61,029 nt of DNA from Hydrogenophilus sp. (GTDB lineage: Bacteria > Pseudomonadota > Gammaproteobacteria > Burkholderiales > Thiobacillaceae): NCBI GenBank assembly GCA_020725265.1, contig DYFK01000020.1, forward strand, positions 1 through 61,029, written 5' to 3'. Shown piece after piece: positions 26,277-34,559 of the stretch; within the stretch, counting starts at the first letter, position 1, and each line of letters starts with the position of its first letter. The notes under the pieces are model-generated. The model did not search any database, was not told where the DNA came from, and saw nothing but the letters and a program-made list of their open reading frames with translations. Both the position numbers and the translations under genes were made by a program.

Positions 26277-27830
26277 TTACCGGACGATGACCGAGAACTT
26301 GCCGGCACCGAACGATGAACCGGCTGCCTGCTGGAATTCGGCCTCGACCTCGGCCATGGACTTGACGCCCAGCGCCTCGAAGTCCCCGGCGCCGACCTTG
26401 GGCGACAGATCCGCGAACACGTCCCGGTTCGCCGCGTAACAGGCGATTTCCTCGCGCGCGCCGATGCTGTTGGCGTAGATATGGAATTCCCCGCCCTTGG
26501 GCAACCGGATGCCTTTCGCGGAAATGAACGGATCGCGCGCGAAGCGGTTCGGGAAGAAACGCATGATGTCCTTGTTCTCGTCCTGCATGAAGCAATAGAC
26601 AAAGGCATCCCGACTCGGCTTGATGTTCAGGAAGATCTCCTCGCCACGCTTGAAGTTGTTGCCGCTCTTGACCGCGTTCACCGTCAGGTTGATGGGCCGG
26701 GTGTCCTTCTGCGCCTGGGTCGCCGCCTTCGCGGTCGGAGTCTGATAACCGGCCAGGATGCCCTGGGCCTTCTCGGCGACTTCGTAATGGTTGGCGGACA
26801 AGTAGGCGGTGAAGAATTCCAGGTCGAGCTTGGCGTTCTTTTCCATGCCCAGCGCCTCGCGATAGGCCATGATGGCATCGCGCAGACCATCGTCCGGCAC
26901 GCCCGTGACTTCACCGGCGTAGAGGCCGCGGATGCGCATCTGATTCTGCCAGTACGCGACGAATTCGCCCGGCTCGGCGAACAGGCTCTGATACCAGTCG
27001 CTGATCTCCGTGGCGATGGCCTCGTCCTTGACGTCGGCGCCCAGACAGGTCCAGTACGGGGTCTTGGTCAGCTTGCCGAACAGCTCGACGGTGGCCAGTT
27101 GCACCAGATTGCGCAACGCCTGGGCCATGCCGTCGGAACGCGACAGGTTCATCTGATAGTTGATGCCGAACTTCTTGTAGCCGGCTTCGGCTTCCAGACC
27201 GCTGCCGGAACGCATGATGGTGACCGAGTTGTTGGACATGACACCAGGGATGATGGTCAGGTCGGCGGTGTTCATCATGGTCAGGTCCAGGCCGAGGATG
27301 GTCGCCGCCGCCGTCGCCGCCTTGCCGATGCCGCCGAACGGCTCGATGGCGATGCCACCGCCCTCGGTCTTCTTGGCGATGTTCTCGTCGAGTTGGGAAA
27401 TGGAACCGCGGATGCCGAACTGCGGCAGCACCTGGAACATGCTCTTCTGTTCCGCCTGCTGCATGAAGGTGATCAGGTTGGCGGAATCCTGGCCGAAGGC
27501 GATCAGCTTGATGGCGCGGCTGCGCTTGGTCATTTCCGACACGGAGGTGATCAGCATGTCCTTGGTGCCGGCGGAAACCTTCTTGGTCTTGTCCTCGATA
27601 TCCTCGGTGATGACGACGATGTCGCGAATGCCGTACATCAGGAAGGTGTTGTCCATGCAACGCAGGGACGGCGTGAAATTGGTCACGCTGCGCACGGGCG
27701 AGGCTTCCGGCCCAGTCCGCAGATCCTCGGTCATCTTGGTGGTGTCCTGGCGGATCGCCTGCTCGCTTGCGCAGCCGCCCATCAGGATCAGGAAGGTGGA
27801 GGCGAGTAGCGCCAGTTTCTTCTTGTGCAT
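26277..27830 (-). CDS. CsgG-like outer-membrane lipoprotein with C-terminal DUF4384 domain
   Basis: From ATG 27830 (GGGGA 7 nt upstream) the protein has 517 residues with a lipobox LMGGCAS. About residues 45-265 resemble CsgG/HfaB: NTFLMYGIRDIVVITEDIED, VLPQFGIRGSISQLDENI, then a Gly-rich stretch and LTIIPGVMSNNSVTIMRSGSG... VQLATVELFGKL. These have the order of the CsgG barrel-forming hairpins and closing helix. The C-terminal part is a DUF4384 domain (about 375-480: FKRGEEIFLNIKPSRDAFVYCFMQDENKDIMRFFPNRF). CsgG forms the oligomeric pore that exports curli subunits. With repeat-protein genes on both sides, I infer that this is their secretion channel. The CsgG assignment is by pattern, not search. 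Confidence 0.65.
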   Translation of the reverse strand: MHKKKLALLASTFLILMGGCASEQAIRQDTTKMTEDLRTGPEASPVRSVTNFTPSLRCMDNTFLMYGIRDIVVITEDIEDKTKKVSAGTKDMLITSVSEMTKRSRAIKLIAFGQDSANLITFMQQAEQKSMFQVLPQFGIRGSISQLDENIAKKTEGGGIAIEPFGGIGKAATAAATILGLDLTMMNTADLTIIPGVMSNNSVTIMRSGSGLEAEAGYKKFGINYQMNLSRSDGMAQALRNLVQLATVELFGKLTKTPYWTCLGADVKDEAIATEISDWYQSLFAEPGEFVAYWQNQMRIRGLYAGEVTGVPDDGLRDAIMAYREALGMEKNAKLDLEFFTAYLSANHYEVAEKAQGILAGYQTPTAKAATQAQKDTRPINLTVNAVKSGNNFKRGEEIFLNIKPSRDAFVYCFMQDENKDIMRFFPNRFARDPFISAKGIRLPKGGEFHIYANSIGAREEIACYAANRDVFADLSPKVGAGDFEALGVKSMAEVEAEFQQAAGSSFGAGKFSVIVR

Positions 27831-27876
27831 CACGGATTCCCCAAAAAGATCGCGTCAGCCAGACAGCCGCACGGGG

Positions 27877-28215
27877 TTATTTGCAATTGGCCGTGTTGAT
27901 GACCGGCCCGGTGATGATGGTGGTGCTTTGCTTGCCGAACATCTCGCGGATGCCACTGTTGCTCTTCGGCGCATTGTTGCTGTTGATATTGATCGAACAA
28001 TCGCCGCCGCTGCTGCCGTCGGGACCGCGTCCGGAACGCATGCCATCGGCGATGGTGCCGCCACGCCGGGATTTCTCCTTCATGATCTTGGCGGTGATGT
28101 CCATGTCCATGTCCGGCGATTCCGGGTTGGGCACGGGCGGGCTGGCCTGCGCAGCACCGATACCTACCGACAAGGTGGCACTGGCGAGAACGATGAGAAT
28201 GGCGGATTTCTTCAT
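27877..28215 (-). CDS. Small exported protein, possible amyloid accessory/minor subunit
   Basis: From ATG 28215 the protein has 112 residues with a signal peptide ending near AAQA. The mature part has an acidic PDMDMDITAKIM segment, a Gly/Arg-rich turn and a C-terminal Asn/Ser/Thr-rich half (CSININSNNAPKSNSG, TTIITGPVINTANC) with two cysteines. Small size, N/S/T-rich strands and position between a repeat-protein gene and the CsgG-like gene recall HfaA/CsgF-like helpers of hfa and csg loci. I cannot claim homology. Confidence 0.65.
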   Translation of the reverse strand: MKKSAILIVLASATLSVGIGAAQASPPVPNPESPDMDMDITAKIMKEKSRRGGTIADGMRSGRGPDGSSGGDCSININSNNAPKSNSGIREMFGKQSTTIITGPVINTANCK

Positions 28216-28252
28216 GATTTGCCTCTTTTTTGGCCGGCCCATCAGACAGGCA

Positions 28253-28319
28253 CGCCGGACTCCGTAGGCTCAGGCGGAGTCCGGCGCTTGAAGCCCGTGT
28301 CGGGCCGAAGCCCGACACG
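28253..28319 (-). other. Two strong tandem hairpins between the repeat-protein gene and the next gene
   Basis: Read on the minus strand, the first hairpin has a perfect 10-bp stem (CGTGTCGGGC / GCCCGACACG) closed by a TTCG tetraloop, at 28319-28296. The second has a perfect 12-bp stem (CGCCGGACTCCG / CGGAGTCCGGCG, 10-nt loop) at 28286-28253. Neither is followed by a T-run. They lie just past the stop of the 6-repeat gene and before the next gene of the same strand. They may partly stop transcription or protect the 3' end of the subunit mRNA, so that the subunit is made in excess. Confidence 0.6.
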
Positions 28320-28330
28320 TATACCCCACC

Positions 28331-28966
28331 TTATTGCGCGTTACCGATGTTGGCTTTCTGCTCGTTCAGCAAACCGGACTGGGTCTGGTTCACGCTCTTG
28401 ATGTTGACGTTGGACTTGCCACCACCAGACGCGTTGCCGATGTTCATTTCCTGCTTGTTCAGCAGACCAGATTGCTTCTGGTTGATAGTGCCGACAACGA
28501 CCTTCGATTCGCTACCCTTGCCCGAGGCGTTACCCACCGCCATCTTCTGCTCGTTCAGCAAACCGGACTGGGTCTGGTTGACGTTCTTGATATCAACATT
28601 GGACTTGCCGCCAGCGGAGGCGTTGCCCAGCTTCATGTCCTGTTTGTTCAGCAGGCCGGATTGGGTCTGGTTGACAGTGCCAACCGTGACCTTGGACTCG
28701 CTGCCCGCGCCAGCGGCGTTGCCGATCGCCATCTTCTGCTGGTTCAGCAAGCCGGATTGCTTCTGGTTCACGTTCTGGATGTTGACGTTGGACTTGCCAC
28801 CGGCCTTGGCGTTACCCAGGTCCATTTCCTGCTTGTTCAGCAGACCGGACTGGGTCTGGTTCAGGTTCTGCAACTCGACTTTCGACTGCGAGCCGGACTG
28901 CGCGGCGGCGACGGAAGACAGAGTGGCGGCGACGGCGATGGCGATGATTTTGGCGGTGAATTTCAT
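28331..28966 (-). CDS. Secreted protein of 6 tandem N/Q/G-rich repeats, putative functional amyloid subunit
   Basis: From ATG 28966 (GGAAG site) the protein has 211 residues with a signal peptide ending at AAAQ. It consists of six repeats of 31-32 residues with core NQTQSGLLNKQxMxLGNA. Two types alternate: one ends GGKSNVNI, the other GSESKVxVG, so the true unit is a dimer of about 63 residues present three times. There are no aromatic residues or cysteines in the repeats. The opening SGSQSKVELQNLNQ is shared with the 12-repeat paralogue at 23855 and might be a secretion or nucleation signal. It is the first gene of the minus-strand run leading to the CsgG-like gene, so it should be strongly expressed. 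Confidence 0.75.
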   Translation of the reverse strand: MKFTAKIIAIAVAATLSSVAAAQSGSQSKVELQNLNQTQSGLLNKQEMDLGNAKAGGKSNVNIQNVNQKQSGLLNQQKMAIGNAAGAGSESKVTVGTVNQTQSGLLNKQDMKLGNASAGGKSNVDIKNVNQTQSGLLNEQKMAVGNASGKGSESKVVVGTINQKQSGLLNKQEMNIGNASGGGKSNVNIKSVNQTQSGLLNEQKANIGNAQ

Positions 28967-29028
28967 GGTTACTTCCTTTCCCTTAAAAGTGGACGAGAGC
29001 AAAGCGCCCTAGCTGCGACTGCGGTTGA

Positions 29029-29042
29029 ACGCACGTGTGCGT
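29029..29042. promoter_or_regulatory. Inverted repeat in the upstream region of the 6-repeat protein gene
   Basis: ACGCAC-GT-GTGCGT forms a perfect 6-bp inverted repeat about 65 bp upstream of the 28966 start, in the 190-bp gap that must carry this operon's promoter. It could be an operator. No clear -35/-10 pair could be assigned. Confidence 0.3.
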
Positions 29043-29156
29043 CTGATTCTGTGTTGCTCGTCTTCTCCATGCGGTTCAAATAAAAAACAACTTTTTTAAC
29101 GCAGTCCGCAGGCGCGGATTATCGGCCCAACGCGAAGAATCACAAGTGCATTCATG

Positions 29157-29843
29157 TTACGGGCCAATGGAAATTTCGGTGGCCTGATTCAGCAGGTCAT
29201 CGGTATCGAGCCGGACCGGTCCCTGGGGCAGGGTTTTCATCATCTCCTGGACCAGGTAGGCAACCCGCCCCTCGCGCGAGGCGTTGGCGTGCGCGAGTAG
29301 GTTCAGCAACATGTTGATCGGATCCAGTTGCCATTGCCGGTGCGCGGTTCGCCACTGCTCCGTGCGCCAGAGCACCTTGCCGCTGTCGGCATGGACCAGG
29401 CGCAAGGAGGTCGAAACCACCACCGCGTCGTACAGACCGGAATGGATGCTGGCGGATTGTTCGATCTGTCCCATCAGGATGGCGTCGGCCTTGAGTTCGC
29501 GGCCCAGCCGCGCCGGCGAGATACCGGCCAACAGGCCGGGGATGGTGATGCCCAGCTTTTCCATGACGCCGCGGACGTGGTCGGCGGATATCCGGGCATA
29601 GCCTTTCGCCGACAGCCGCTCGTACACCTCTTCGTACAGCGCGTCCTCGATGCCGGGTTCCAGCGAGAAATTGTCCATCGGCGCGACCGCGATCGTGGTT
29701 GGCCGCCAGCGTTCGAACTCGGGGTCGACTTCCCAGATTTCCTCATCCGCCTTCTCGGCCGCGCGGAGCGACCCGCTCATCATCAGCAGGAACAACAGCA
29801 ACAACACCCGCGGGAACGTGGTCATGGCCGATCGATCACTCAT
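29157..29843 (-). CDS. DUF799/GNA1162-like exported protein
   Basis: From ATG 29843 the protein has 228 residues; ATG 29825 is an alternative. It has a signal peptide (FPRVLLLLFLLMMSGSLRA). The body follows the pattern of the DUF799/GNA1162 lipoprotein family: RPTTIAVAPMDNFSLE, ...YEEVYERLSAKGYARISADHVRGVMEKLGI, LGRELKADAILMGQIEQSAS and VVVSTSLRLVHADSGKVLWRTEQW. No lipobox cysteine is visible at the signal peptide, unlike typical members. Family members commonly accompany CsgG-like genes, which fits the neighbourhood. It overlaps the MacB-like permease gene by 8 nt, so it belongs to the exporter operon. Confidence 0.7.
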   Translation of the reverse strand: MSDRSAMTTFPRVLLLLFLLMMSGSLRAAEKADEEIWEVDPEFERWRPTTIAVAPMDNFSLEPGIEDALYEEVYERLSAKGYARISADHVRGVMEKLGITIPGLLAGISPARLGRELKADAILMGQIEQSASIHSGLYDAVVVSTSLRLVHADSGKVLWRTEQWRTAHRQWQLDPINMLLNLLAHANASREGRVAYLVQEMMKTLPQGPVRLDTDDLLNQATEISIGP

Positions 29844-31077
29844 GTCGCAATGCCAGAATAGGATCGAGACGGGAAGCCCGCAACGCCGGATAGGCGCCGA
29901 ACAGCAACCCGGCCAGCAAGGACAGCCCGAGCGCCAGCGCAACCGCCCAGGGCGTGACCACGGCCGGCCAGGCGGCCCAGGCGGCGACGCCGAACACCAG
30001 CAGGATGCCGACCAGCACGCCGATGGCGCCGCCGCTGGTGGTCAACAGCACCGCCTCGGCCAGGAACTGCCGCGCGATGTCGGCGCGGGTCGCGCCGAGC
30101 GCGCGGCGCAGGCCGATCTCGCGGGTCCGCTCGGTGACGCTGACCAGCATGATGTTCATGATGCCGACGCCGCCGACCAGCAGCGACAGCAACGCCACCC
30201 CGGCCAGCAGCATGTCGAAGGTGCGCCTGGCCTGGGCGGCCTGCCGGATCAGTTCGCTCGGCACCACCAGGGTGTAGTCGGCGGCGCCGCGGTGACCGAT
30301 GTCGAGCACCCGGGTAACCAGCGCGACGCCGTCCGGCACCCGTTCCGCCGAGCCCATGTCGACCACCAGTTCGTCGAGCGGTCCGGCCGGCGCGATCGCG
30401 GCTTCGGCGCCGAGCGGCAGCAGGATGGCGCGGTCGAAATCACGCATCGCCACCGGCGCGTTGCCGGCGCGGCCGAGATCGCGCCCGCGCAGTACGCCCA
30501 CCACCCGGCAGATGTCGTGACCGATACGGACGTGACCGCCGGGCCTGCCCTCCTCGCCCAGCTCGGCGGCGACGCGGGCGCCGAGCAGGCAGACCAGCCG
30601 GCGCTCGGCCAGATCGAGCGACTGGAAACCGCGGCCAGACTCGATGCCGAGCTGTTGCAGATCCGGATATTCCAGGCTGACCGCGTACAGCGCGGGCGCG
30701 CTCTCCCGCCCCAGGCCGAAAGTGGCCGCCTTGATTTCGCGTAGTTCAGCCACCGCTTCGATGCCAGGCAGCGCTCGCAGGCGGGCGGCATCCTCCGGGG
30801 TCAGGCCACGCGAACCGCGCAAGCGGGCGGCATTCGCCTGCTCCGGCGCCAGGTTGGCGGCGCGCGCCAGGATGTTGCGGGTGCCCAGGCGCTCGATCTG
30901 GGCCAGGGTCTCGCGCTTGGCGCCCTCGCCCATGCTGACCAGCGCCAGCACCGAAACCACGCCGAACAGGATGCCAAGCATGCTCAGGCCGCTGCGCAGG
31001 CGATGCCGCCAGAGCGATTGCAGCGCGAAGCCGAGCATGCCGCGCCAGTGGCGATGTCGATCAAAGGAAACGGCCAT
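29836..31077 (-). CDS. MacB-like ABC transporter permease (FtsX domain)
   Basis: From ATG 31077 the protein has 413 residues. An N-terminal membrane helix (LSMLGILFGVVSVLALVSMGEGAK) is followed by a large periplasmic MacB_PCD domain (about 60-260). A C-terminal FtsX domain has three helices and the signature VGGVGIMNIMLVSVTERTREIGLRRALGA. This is the stand-alone permease version of MacB. Together with the separate ATPase, the adaptor and the TolC-like protein, it forms a complete tripartite exporter. Overlapping starts with the ATPase gene show an operon. Confidence 0.92.
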   Translation of the reverse strand: MAVSFDRHRHWRGMLGFALQSLWRHRLRSGLSMLGILFGVVSVLALVSMGEGAKRETLAQIERLGTRNILARAANLAPEQANAARLRGSRGLTPEDAARLRALPGIEAVAELREIKAATFGLGRESAPALYAVSLEYPDLQQLGIESGRGFQSLDLAERRLVCLLGARVAAELGEEGRPGGHVRIGHDICRVVGVLRGRDLGRAGNAPVAMRDFDRAILLPLGAEAAIAPAGPLDELVVDMGSAERVPDGVALVTRVLDIGHRGAADYTLVVPSELIRQAAQARRTFDMLLAGVALLSLLVGGVGIMNIMLVSVTERTREIGLRRALGATRADIARQFLAEAVLLTTSGGAIGVLVGILLVFGVAAWAAWPAVVTPWAVALALGLSLLAGLLFGAYPALRASRLDPILALRHE

Positions 31078-31741
31078 CGCGCAGCTCCAGTTGGCGATGC
31101 GCGCGCCGGGCAACCGCCTCGTCATGAGTCACCAGTACCAGGGTGGCGCCCGTCTGATTGATGGTGGCCAGCAAATCCAGAATCTCCCGACCGGTCGCGG
31201 AATCGAGATTGCCGGTCGGCTCGTCCGCCAGCAGCAGGCGCGGTCGGGTGACCACGGCCCGGGCAATCGCGACGCGCTGCATCTCGCCGCCCGACAGCCG
31301 ATTGGGCGCGTGTCCGGCGCGATGGCCGAGGCCGACCCGATCGAGCGCGGCGTCGACCGCCGCATCGATCCGGTCCGGATCGCGAAACTCCGGTTTCTCG
31401 GCATACAGGAACGGCAGCGCGACGTTGTCGCGCGCGCTCAGTTCGGCGAGCAGATGAAAACTCTGGAAGACGAAACCGACGTCGTTGGCGCGAAATCGCG
31501 ACAAGGCTTCATCGTCGAGCCGGTCCATGGCCTGACCGGCGAACCGGTAGCTTCCAGCGCTGGGCCGGTCGAGACAGCCGAGCAAATGCAGCAGCGTCGA
31601 CTTGCCGGAGCCGGAAGCGCCCCGGATGGCGACGAACTCGCCGGCCTCGACGCGCAGATCGAGGCCGGCGAGCACGTCGACCTCGCGCCCGGCCATGCGG
31701 TAGCGCTTGTCCAGCCGTTCGACCTCGATCAGCGCCGCCAT
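31061..31741 (-). CDS. ABC transporter ATP-binding protein (MacB/LolD type)
   Basis: The protein has 226 residues, a single ATPase domain with [23 protein letters not shown] (Walker A), a Q-loop VFQSFHLL, signature [14 protein letters not shown], Walker [14 protein letters not shown] and H-loop LVLVTHD. The LLGCLDRP and FQSFHLL details are those of the LolD/MacB group. It energises the adjacent FtsX permease. The gene overlaps the permease gene by 17 nt and follows the adaptor gene by 28 bp. Confidence 0.93.
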   Translation of the reverse strand: MAALIEVERLDKRYRMAGREVDVLAGLDLRVEAGEFVAIRGASGSGKSTLLHLLGCLDRPSAGSYRFAGQAMDRLDDEALSRFRANDVGFVFQSFHLLAELSARDNVALPFLYAEKPEFRDPDRIDAAVDAALDRVGLGHRAGHAPNRLSGGEMQRVAIARAVVTRPRLLLADEPTGNLDSATGREILDLLATINQTGATLVLVTHDEAVARRAHRQLELRDGRFL

Positions 31742-31769
31742 GCCCGCCCCGCCGGTCCGGCCGGTCCGC

Positions 31770-33041
31770 TCATCGGGCCAGACTCACCCGCTCGCCAGGC
31801 GCGATGCCGTCGAGGATCTCCACCCAGTCGAGATTGGAACGGCCGACGCGCACCGGCCGCTTCAGCGGCCCGCTGGCTCCGGCGACCCGGCAATAGCTTT
31901 GTCCGGATTCATGGAACACCGCCGGCACCGGCACCGCGACCACGCCCTCGGCGCGCTCGGAAACGATGCCGACGCGCGCGGTCATGCCCGGACGCAACCG
32001 GGCGTCGTGGCCGACGACGTTCAGGATCAACTGAAAATGCTTGCCGGCGGTCTGTTCGCGCGCGGTCTCCATGGCCAGCACGCCGACCCGCTCGACCCGG
32101 CCCTCGAACACCGTGTCCGGGAACGCCTCGACGCGGATGGTCGCCGCCTGTCCGGGCGCGACCTTGCGCAAATCCTCCTCGCGCACGCGCGCCTTGACGA
32201 TCATGCTCGACACGTCGGGCAGATACAACAGCGGCTGGCCCTGCCAGACGCTGTCGCCGGCGCGCGGCTTGCGGCTCTGGTTGTTCTGGAAGACCTCGTG
32301 CAACACGACGAAACCGCCGGCGGGCGCGGTCAGCACGGTCTTGTCCAGTTCCATGCGCGCCTGTTCCAGCGCCGCCCGGGTGGCCGCGACCTCGTTCTCG
32401 GCCTTGTTGTGTTCCGCCATCGCCCGGGCGATCCGGATCAGGTTGTCCTTGTGCAGACGCTCCAGGTCGGATTCGGCCTTCTGCAGGTTGGCGAACGCTT
32501 GCTCGGCCTTGCGCCGGGCCTGAACGATCTCGCTGTCGACCGCGTGCCCCTGCTGGCGCAGCGCCTCCAGATCGCGGATGTAGGCCTGGTAGGGCACGTA
32601 TTCCTGTTGCGCCTTCTTGCGGTCGAACTCGGCCTGTTCATGGGCCCGTTCGGCCTGCGAGCGTTCCATCTCCACGCCCTTGGCGGCGAACTCGGCGGCC
32701 GCCAGGCGGCTGCCGAGTTCGCCCTCCAGTCGCTGGATCTCGGCCTCGAACGGTGACGCGTCGAAGCGCACCAATTCCTCGCCGGCGCGCACCTGGGCGC
32801 CATCCTCGACGATCCGCAGGATCTTGCCCCGGTCGCCGCGCAGGGCCGAGGCGACGTGATAGGCGCGCGCGGCATCGAGCACACCGACGGTTTCGACGCC
32901 GATCTCGAAATCGATGCGCTCGGCGACCGCCCAGCGCGCTTCCGCGACTTCCGGCGCGGGCGCGCGCCATAGCCAGAATCCGGCGGCCGGCAGTGCCACC
33001 AGCAACAGCCCGGCAATCCATTTGTAAGAAGATGGTTTCAT
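31770..33041 (-). CDS. MacA/HlyD-type periplasmic adaptor
   Basis: From ATG 33041 (ATGA overlap with the TolC-like gene) the protein has 423 residues. It has an N-terminal signal anchor (WIAGLLLVALPAAGFWLW), a first lipoyl half (GKILRIVEDGAQVRAGEELVRFD), a coiled coil (about 90-215) and a second lipoyl half (LTAPAGGFVVLHEVF). A beta-barrel and a membrane-proximal domain (RPGMTARVGIVSERAEGVVAVPVPAVF) follow. It would link the MacB-like permease to the TolC-like channel. The substrate is unknown; the setting suggests an envelope protein, lipoprotein or peptide. Confidence 0.9.
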   Translation of the reverse strand: MKPSSYKWIAGLLLVALPAAGFWLWRAPAPEVAEARWAVAERIDFEIGVETVGVLDAARAYHVASALRGDRGKILRIVEDGAQVRAGEELVRFDASPFEAEIQRLEGELGSRLAAAEFAAKGVEMERSQAERAHEQAEFDRKKAQQEYVPYQAYIRDLEALRQQGHAVDSEIVQARRKAEQAFANLQKAESDLERLHKDNLIRIARAMAEHNKAENEVAATRAALEQARMELDKTVLTAPAGGFVVLHEVFQNNQSRKPRAGDSVWQGQPLLYLPDVSSMIVKARVREEDLRKVAPGQAATIRVEAFPDTVFEGRVERVGVLAMETAREQTAGKHFQLILNVVGHDARLRPGMTARVGIVSERAEGVVAVPVPAVFHESGQSYCRVAGASGPLKRPVRVGRSNLDWVEILDGIAPGERVSLAR

Positions 33042-34465
33042 CGCGCGTTTCCGTTTTTCCAGGGCGCGCGTTCCAGCAGCAGGCTGGCCGAGGCCCACAA
33101 CCGGTAGACGCCGACGGCATGGTCGATCTCGCTGCCGAGCAGCGCGGCGCGCGCGCGCTGAAGCTCGATCTCCGCCTCGATCACGTCGAAATTGTTGGCG
33201 AGATCGTGGGTGAACTTGGTTTCCGCCAGCGCCAGCTTGCCCTCGGCGACCCGGATCTGCTCCGCCCGCAGACGCTTGCGCTGTTCGATTTCCCGCAATT
33301 GCAGGCGCTGCTGGCGAATCTGCCGGCGAACCTCCTGGGCGCGGGACTCCAGGCTCAGACGCAGCGATTCCACGCGCAGACGGGCGCGGCGCAGGGCCTC
33401 CTTCTCGGCGCTGCGGTACAGGTCGGTGGAGGCCTGGAGATACACACCCCATTGCCGCTGGGTGCTCGACAGGTTCTGGCTGAGCACCGGGTCGGTGGTA
33501 TAGAACTGGCCGTAATTGACCACCAGATTCAGGTCCGGCAACACCCGGTTCTCCGCGACCACGACGGCGCGTTCGGCTTCCTCGATGTCGGCGCGGGTCT
33601 GGCGCAGGTCCAGACGCCGGTCGAGCGCGGCCGCCTCGATATCCTCGTCCGGCATTGGCGGCGGCGCCGCCGGCAAGGTCTCGAAATCGCGCTCCAGCGG
33701 CCATTCCAGCAACAGCCTGAGCCGGTTCATGGCGTGTTCCCGGGCATTGCGCGCCTGATCGAGTTGCTCCTCGGCATCCTTGAGCCGGATTTCGGCGCGA
33801 TAGGTATCCATCGGACTGGCCAGCCCCACCTTTTCCTTGCCGCGCGCCAGCATGGCATGCCGGGCAAGCCGATCGCGCACCTTGCCGTTGAGCTCCATCA
33901 GACGTTCCTGCCGTAGCGCCTCGTGGTAAATGGCGATGGTTTCCAGCGCGACGTCGGCCGCCGCCTGTTCGACATTCCGGCGCGAGAGTTCCAGTCCATA
34001 TTCCGCGCGACGAACCCCGTCGACACCAATCTCGCGACCGAATCCGCGCAGCAGCGGCTGGTTCAGGCTGGCATTGAGCGTGGTGTTGCTGGTGCCAGCC
34101 GACTGGTTGTAGGACGGCCCCACGCTCAACTGGGTACCGGACTCGAATTTCCTGGCCAGGCTGATGCCGTAGCTGTTGTTGCCGCCGGCGTTGGCGATAT
34201 CGCCGCCCAGGCGCCCGAGCGAAATGGCGGGAACGATGCGGGTATCGAACTCCGAGCGCGCCGAAGCCAGCGCATGTTGCTCGCTTTCCAGCAGCAACCT
34301 GGCGCCGATGATCGTCTTGTTGGCGGACAGCGCGGCATCCACGGCCGCCGACAGGCTCAGTGGTTCGGCATGGGCGTGGGCCAGGCCAAGGCTGGCGCAC
34401 AGCAGCCAAGACCCGATACTCCGGCGCAAGCGACGGAATATCCGGCAACCGGATGTCTGGATCAC
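33038..34465 (-). CDS. TolC-family outer-membrane efflux channel
   Basis: The protein has 475 residues with a signal peptide ending at AHAHA. Two tandem OEP-type halves show the long heptad-rich helices of TolC, such as LDQARNAREHAMNRLRLLLEW and EKEALRRARLRVESLRLSLE. Beta-strand segments lie between them (QLSVGPSYNQSAGTSNTTLNASLNQPLLRGFG, DLNLVVNYGQFY). It is the first gene of the tolC-macA-ATPase-permease-DUF799 operon and supplies the outer-membrane exit. It might also serve the LapB/LapC exporter, which has no local TolC partner. Confidence 0.9.
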   Translation of the reverse strand: MIQTSGCRIFRRLRRSIGSWLLCASLGLAHAHAEPLSLSAAVDAALSANKTIIGARLLLESEQHALASARSEFDTRIVPAISLGRLGGDIANAGGNNSYGISLARKFESGTQLSVGPSYNQSAGTSNTTLNASLNQPLLRGFGREIGVDGVRRAEYGLELSRRNVEQAAADVALETIAIYHEALRQERLMELNGKVRDRLARHAMLARGKEKVGLASPMDTYRAEIRLKDAEEQLDQARNAREHAMNRLRLLLEWPLERDFETLPAAPPPMPDEDIEAAALDRRLDLRQTRADIEEAERAVVVAENRVLPDLNLVVNYGQFYTTDPVLSQNLSSTQRQWGVYLQASTDLYRSAEKEALRRARLRVESLRLSLESRAQEVRRQIRQQRLQLREIEQRKRLRAEQIRVAEGKLALAETKFTHDLANNFDVIEAEIELQRARAALLGSEIDHAVGVYRLWASASLLLERAPWKNGNAR

Positions 34466-34512
34466 GATGGGAAGGGAATCGTTATCTTGGCGAAAAAAAC
34501 GTGATGAACCAT

Positions 34513-34546
34513 CGTCGCCCGGCCCGTCGGTCCGGGCCGGGCGACG
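34513..34546 (-). terminator. Strong hairpin after the Gly-rich protein gene, probable terminator
   Basis: A perfect 13-bp stem (CGTCGCCCGGCCC / GGGCCGGGCGACG, 8-nt loop) lies 14 nt past the stop of the 34560 gene. On the minus strand a run of six T follows only about 13 nt later, so this is not a textbook terminator. Confidence 0.5.
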
Positions 34547-34559
34547 ACACAGCCGGTAC

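Noticed and set aside
33042-34448. Arg/Ala-rich frame continuous with the adaptor gene
   Set aside because: It is the shadow of the TolC-like gene; the adaptor starts at ATG 33041 with an ATGA overlap.
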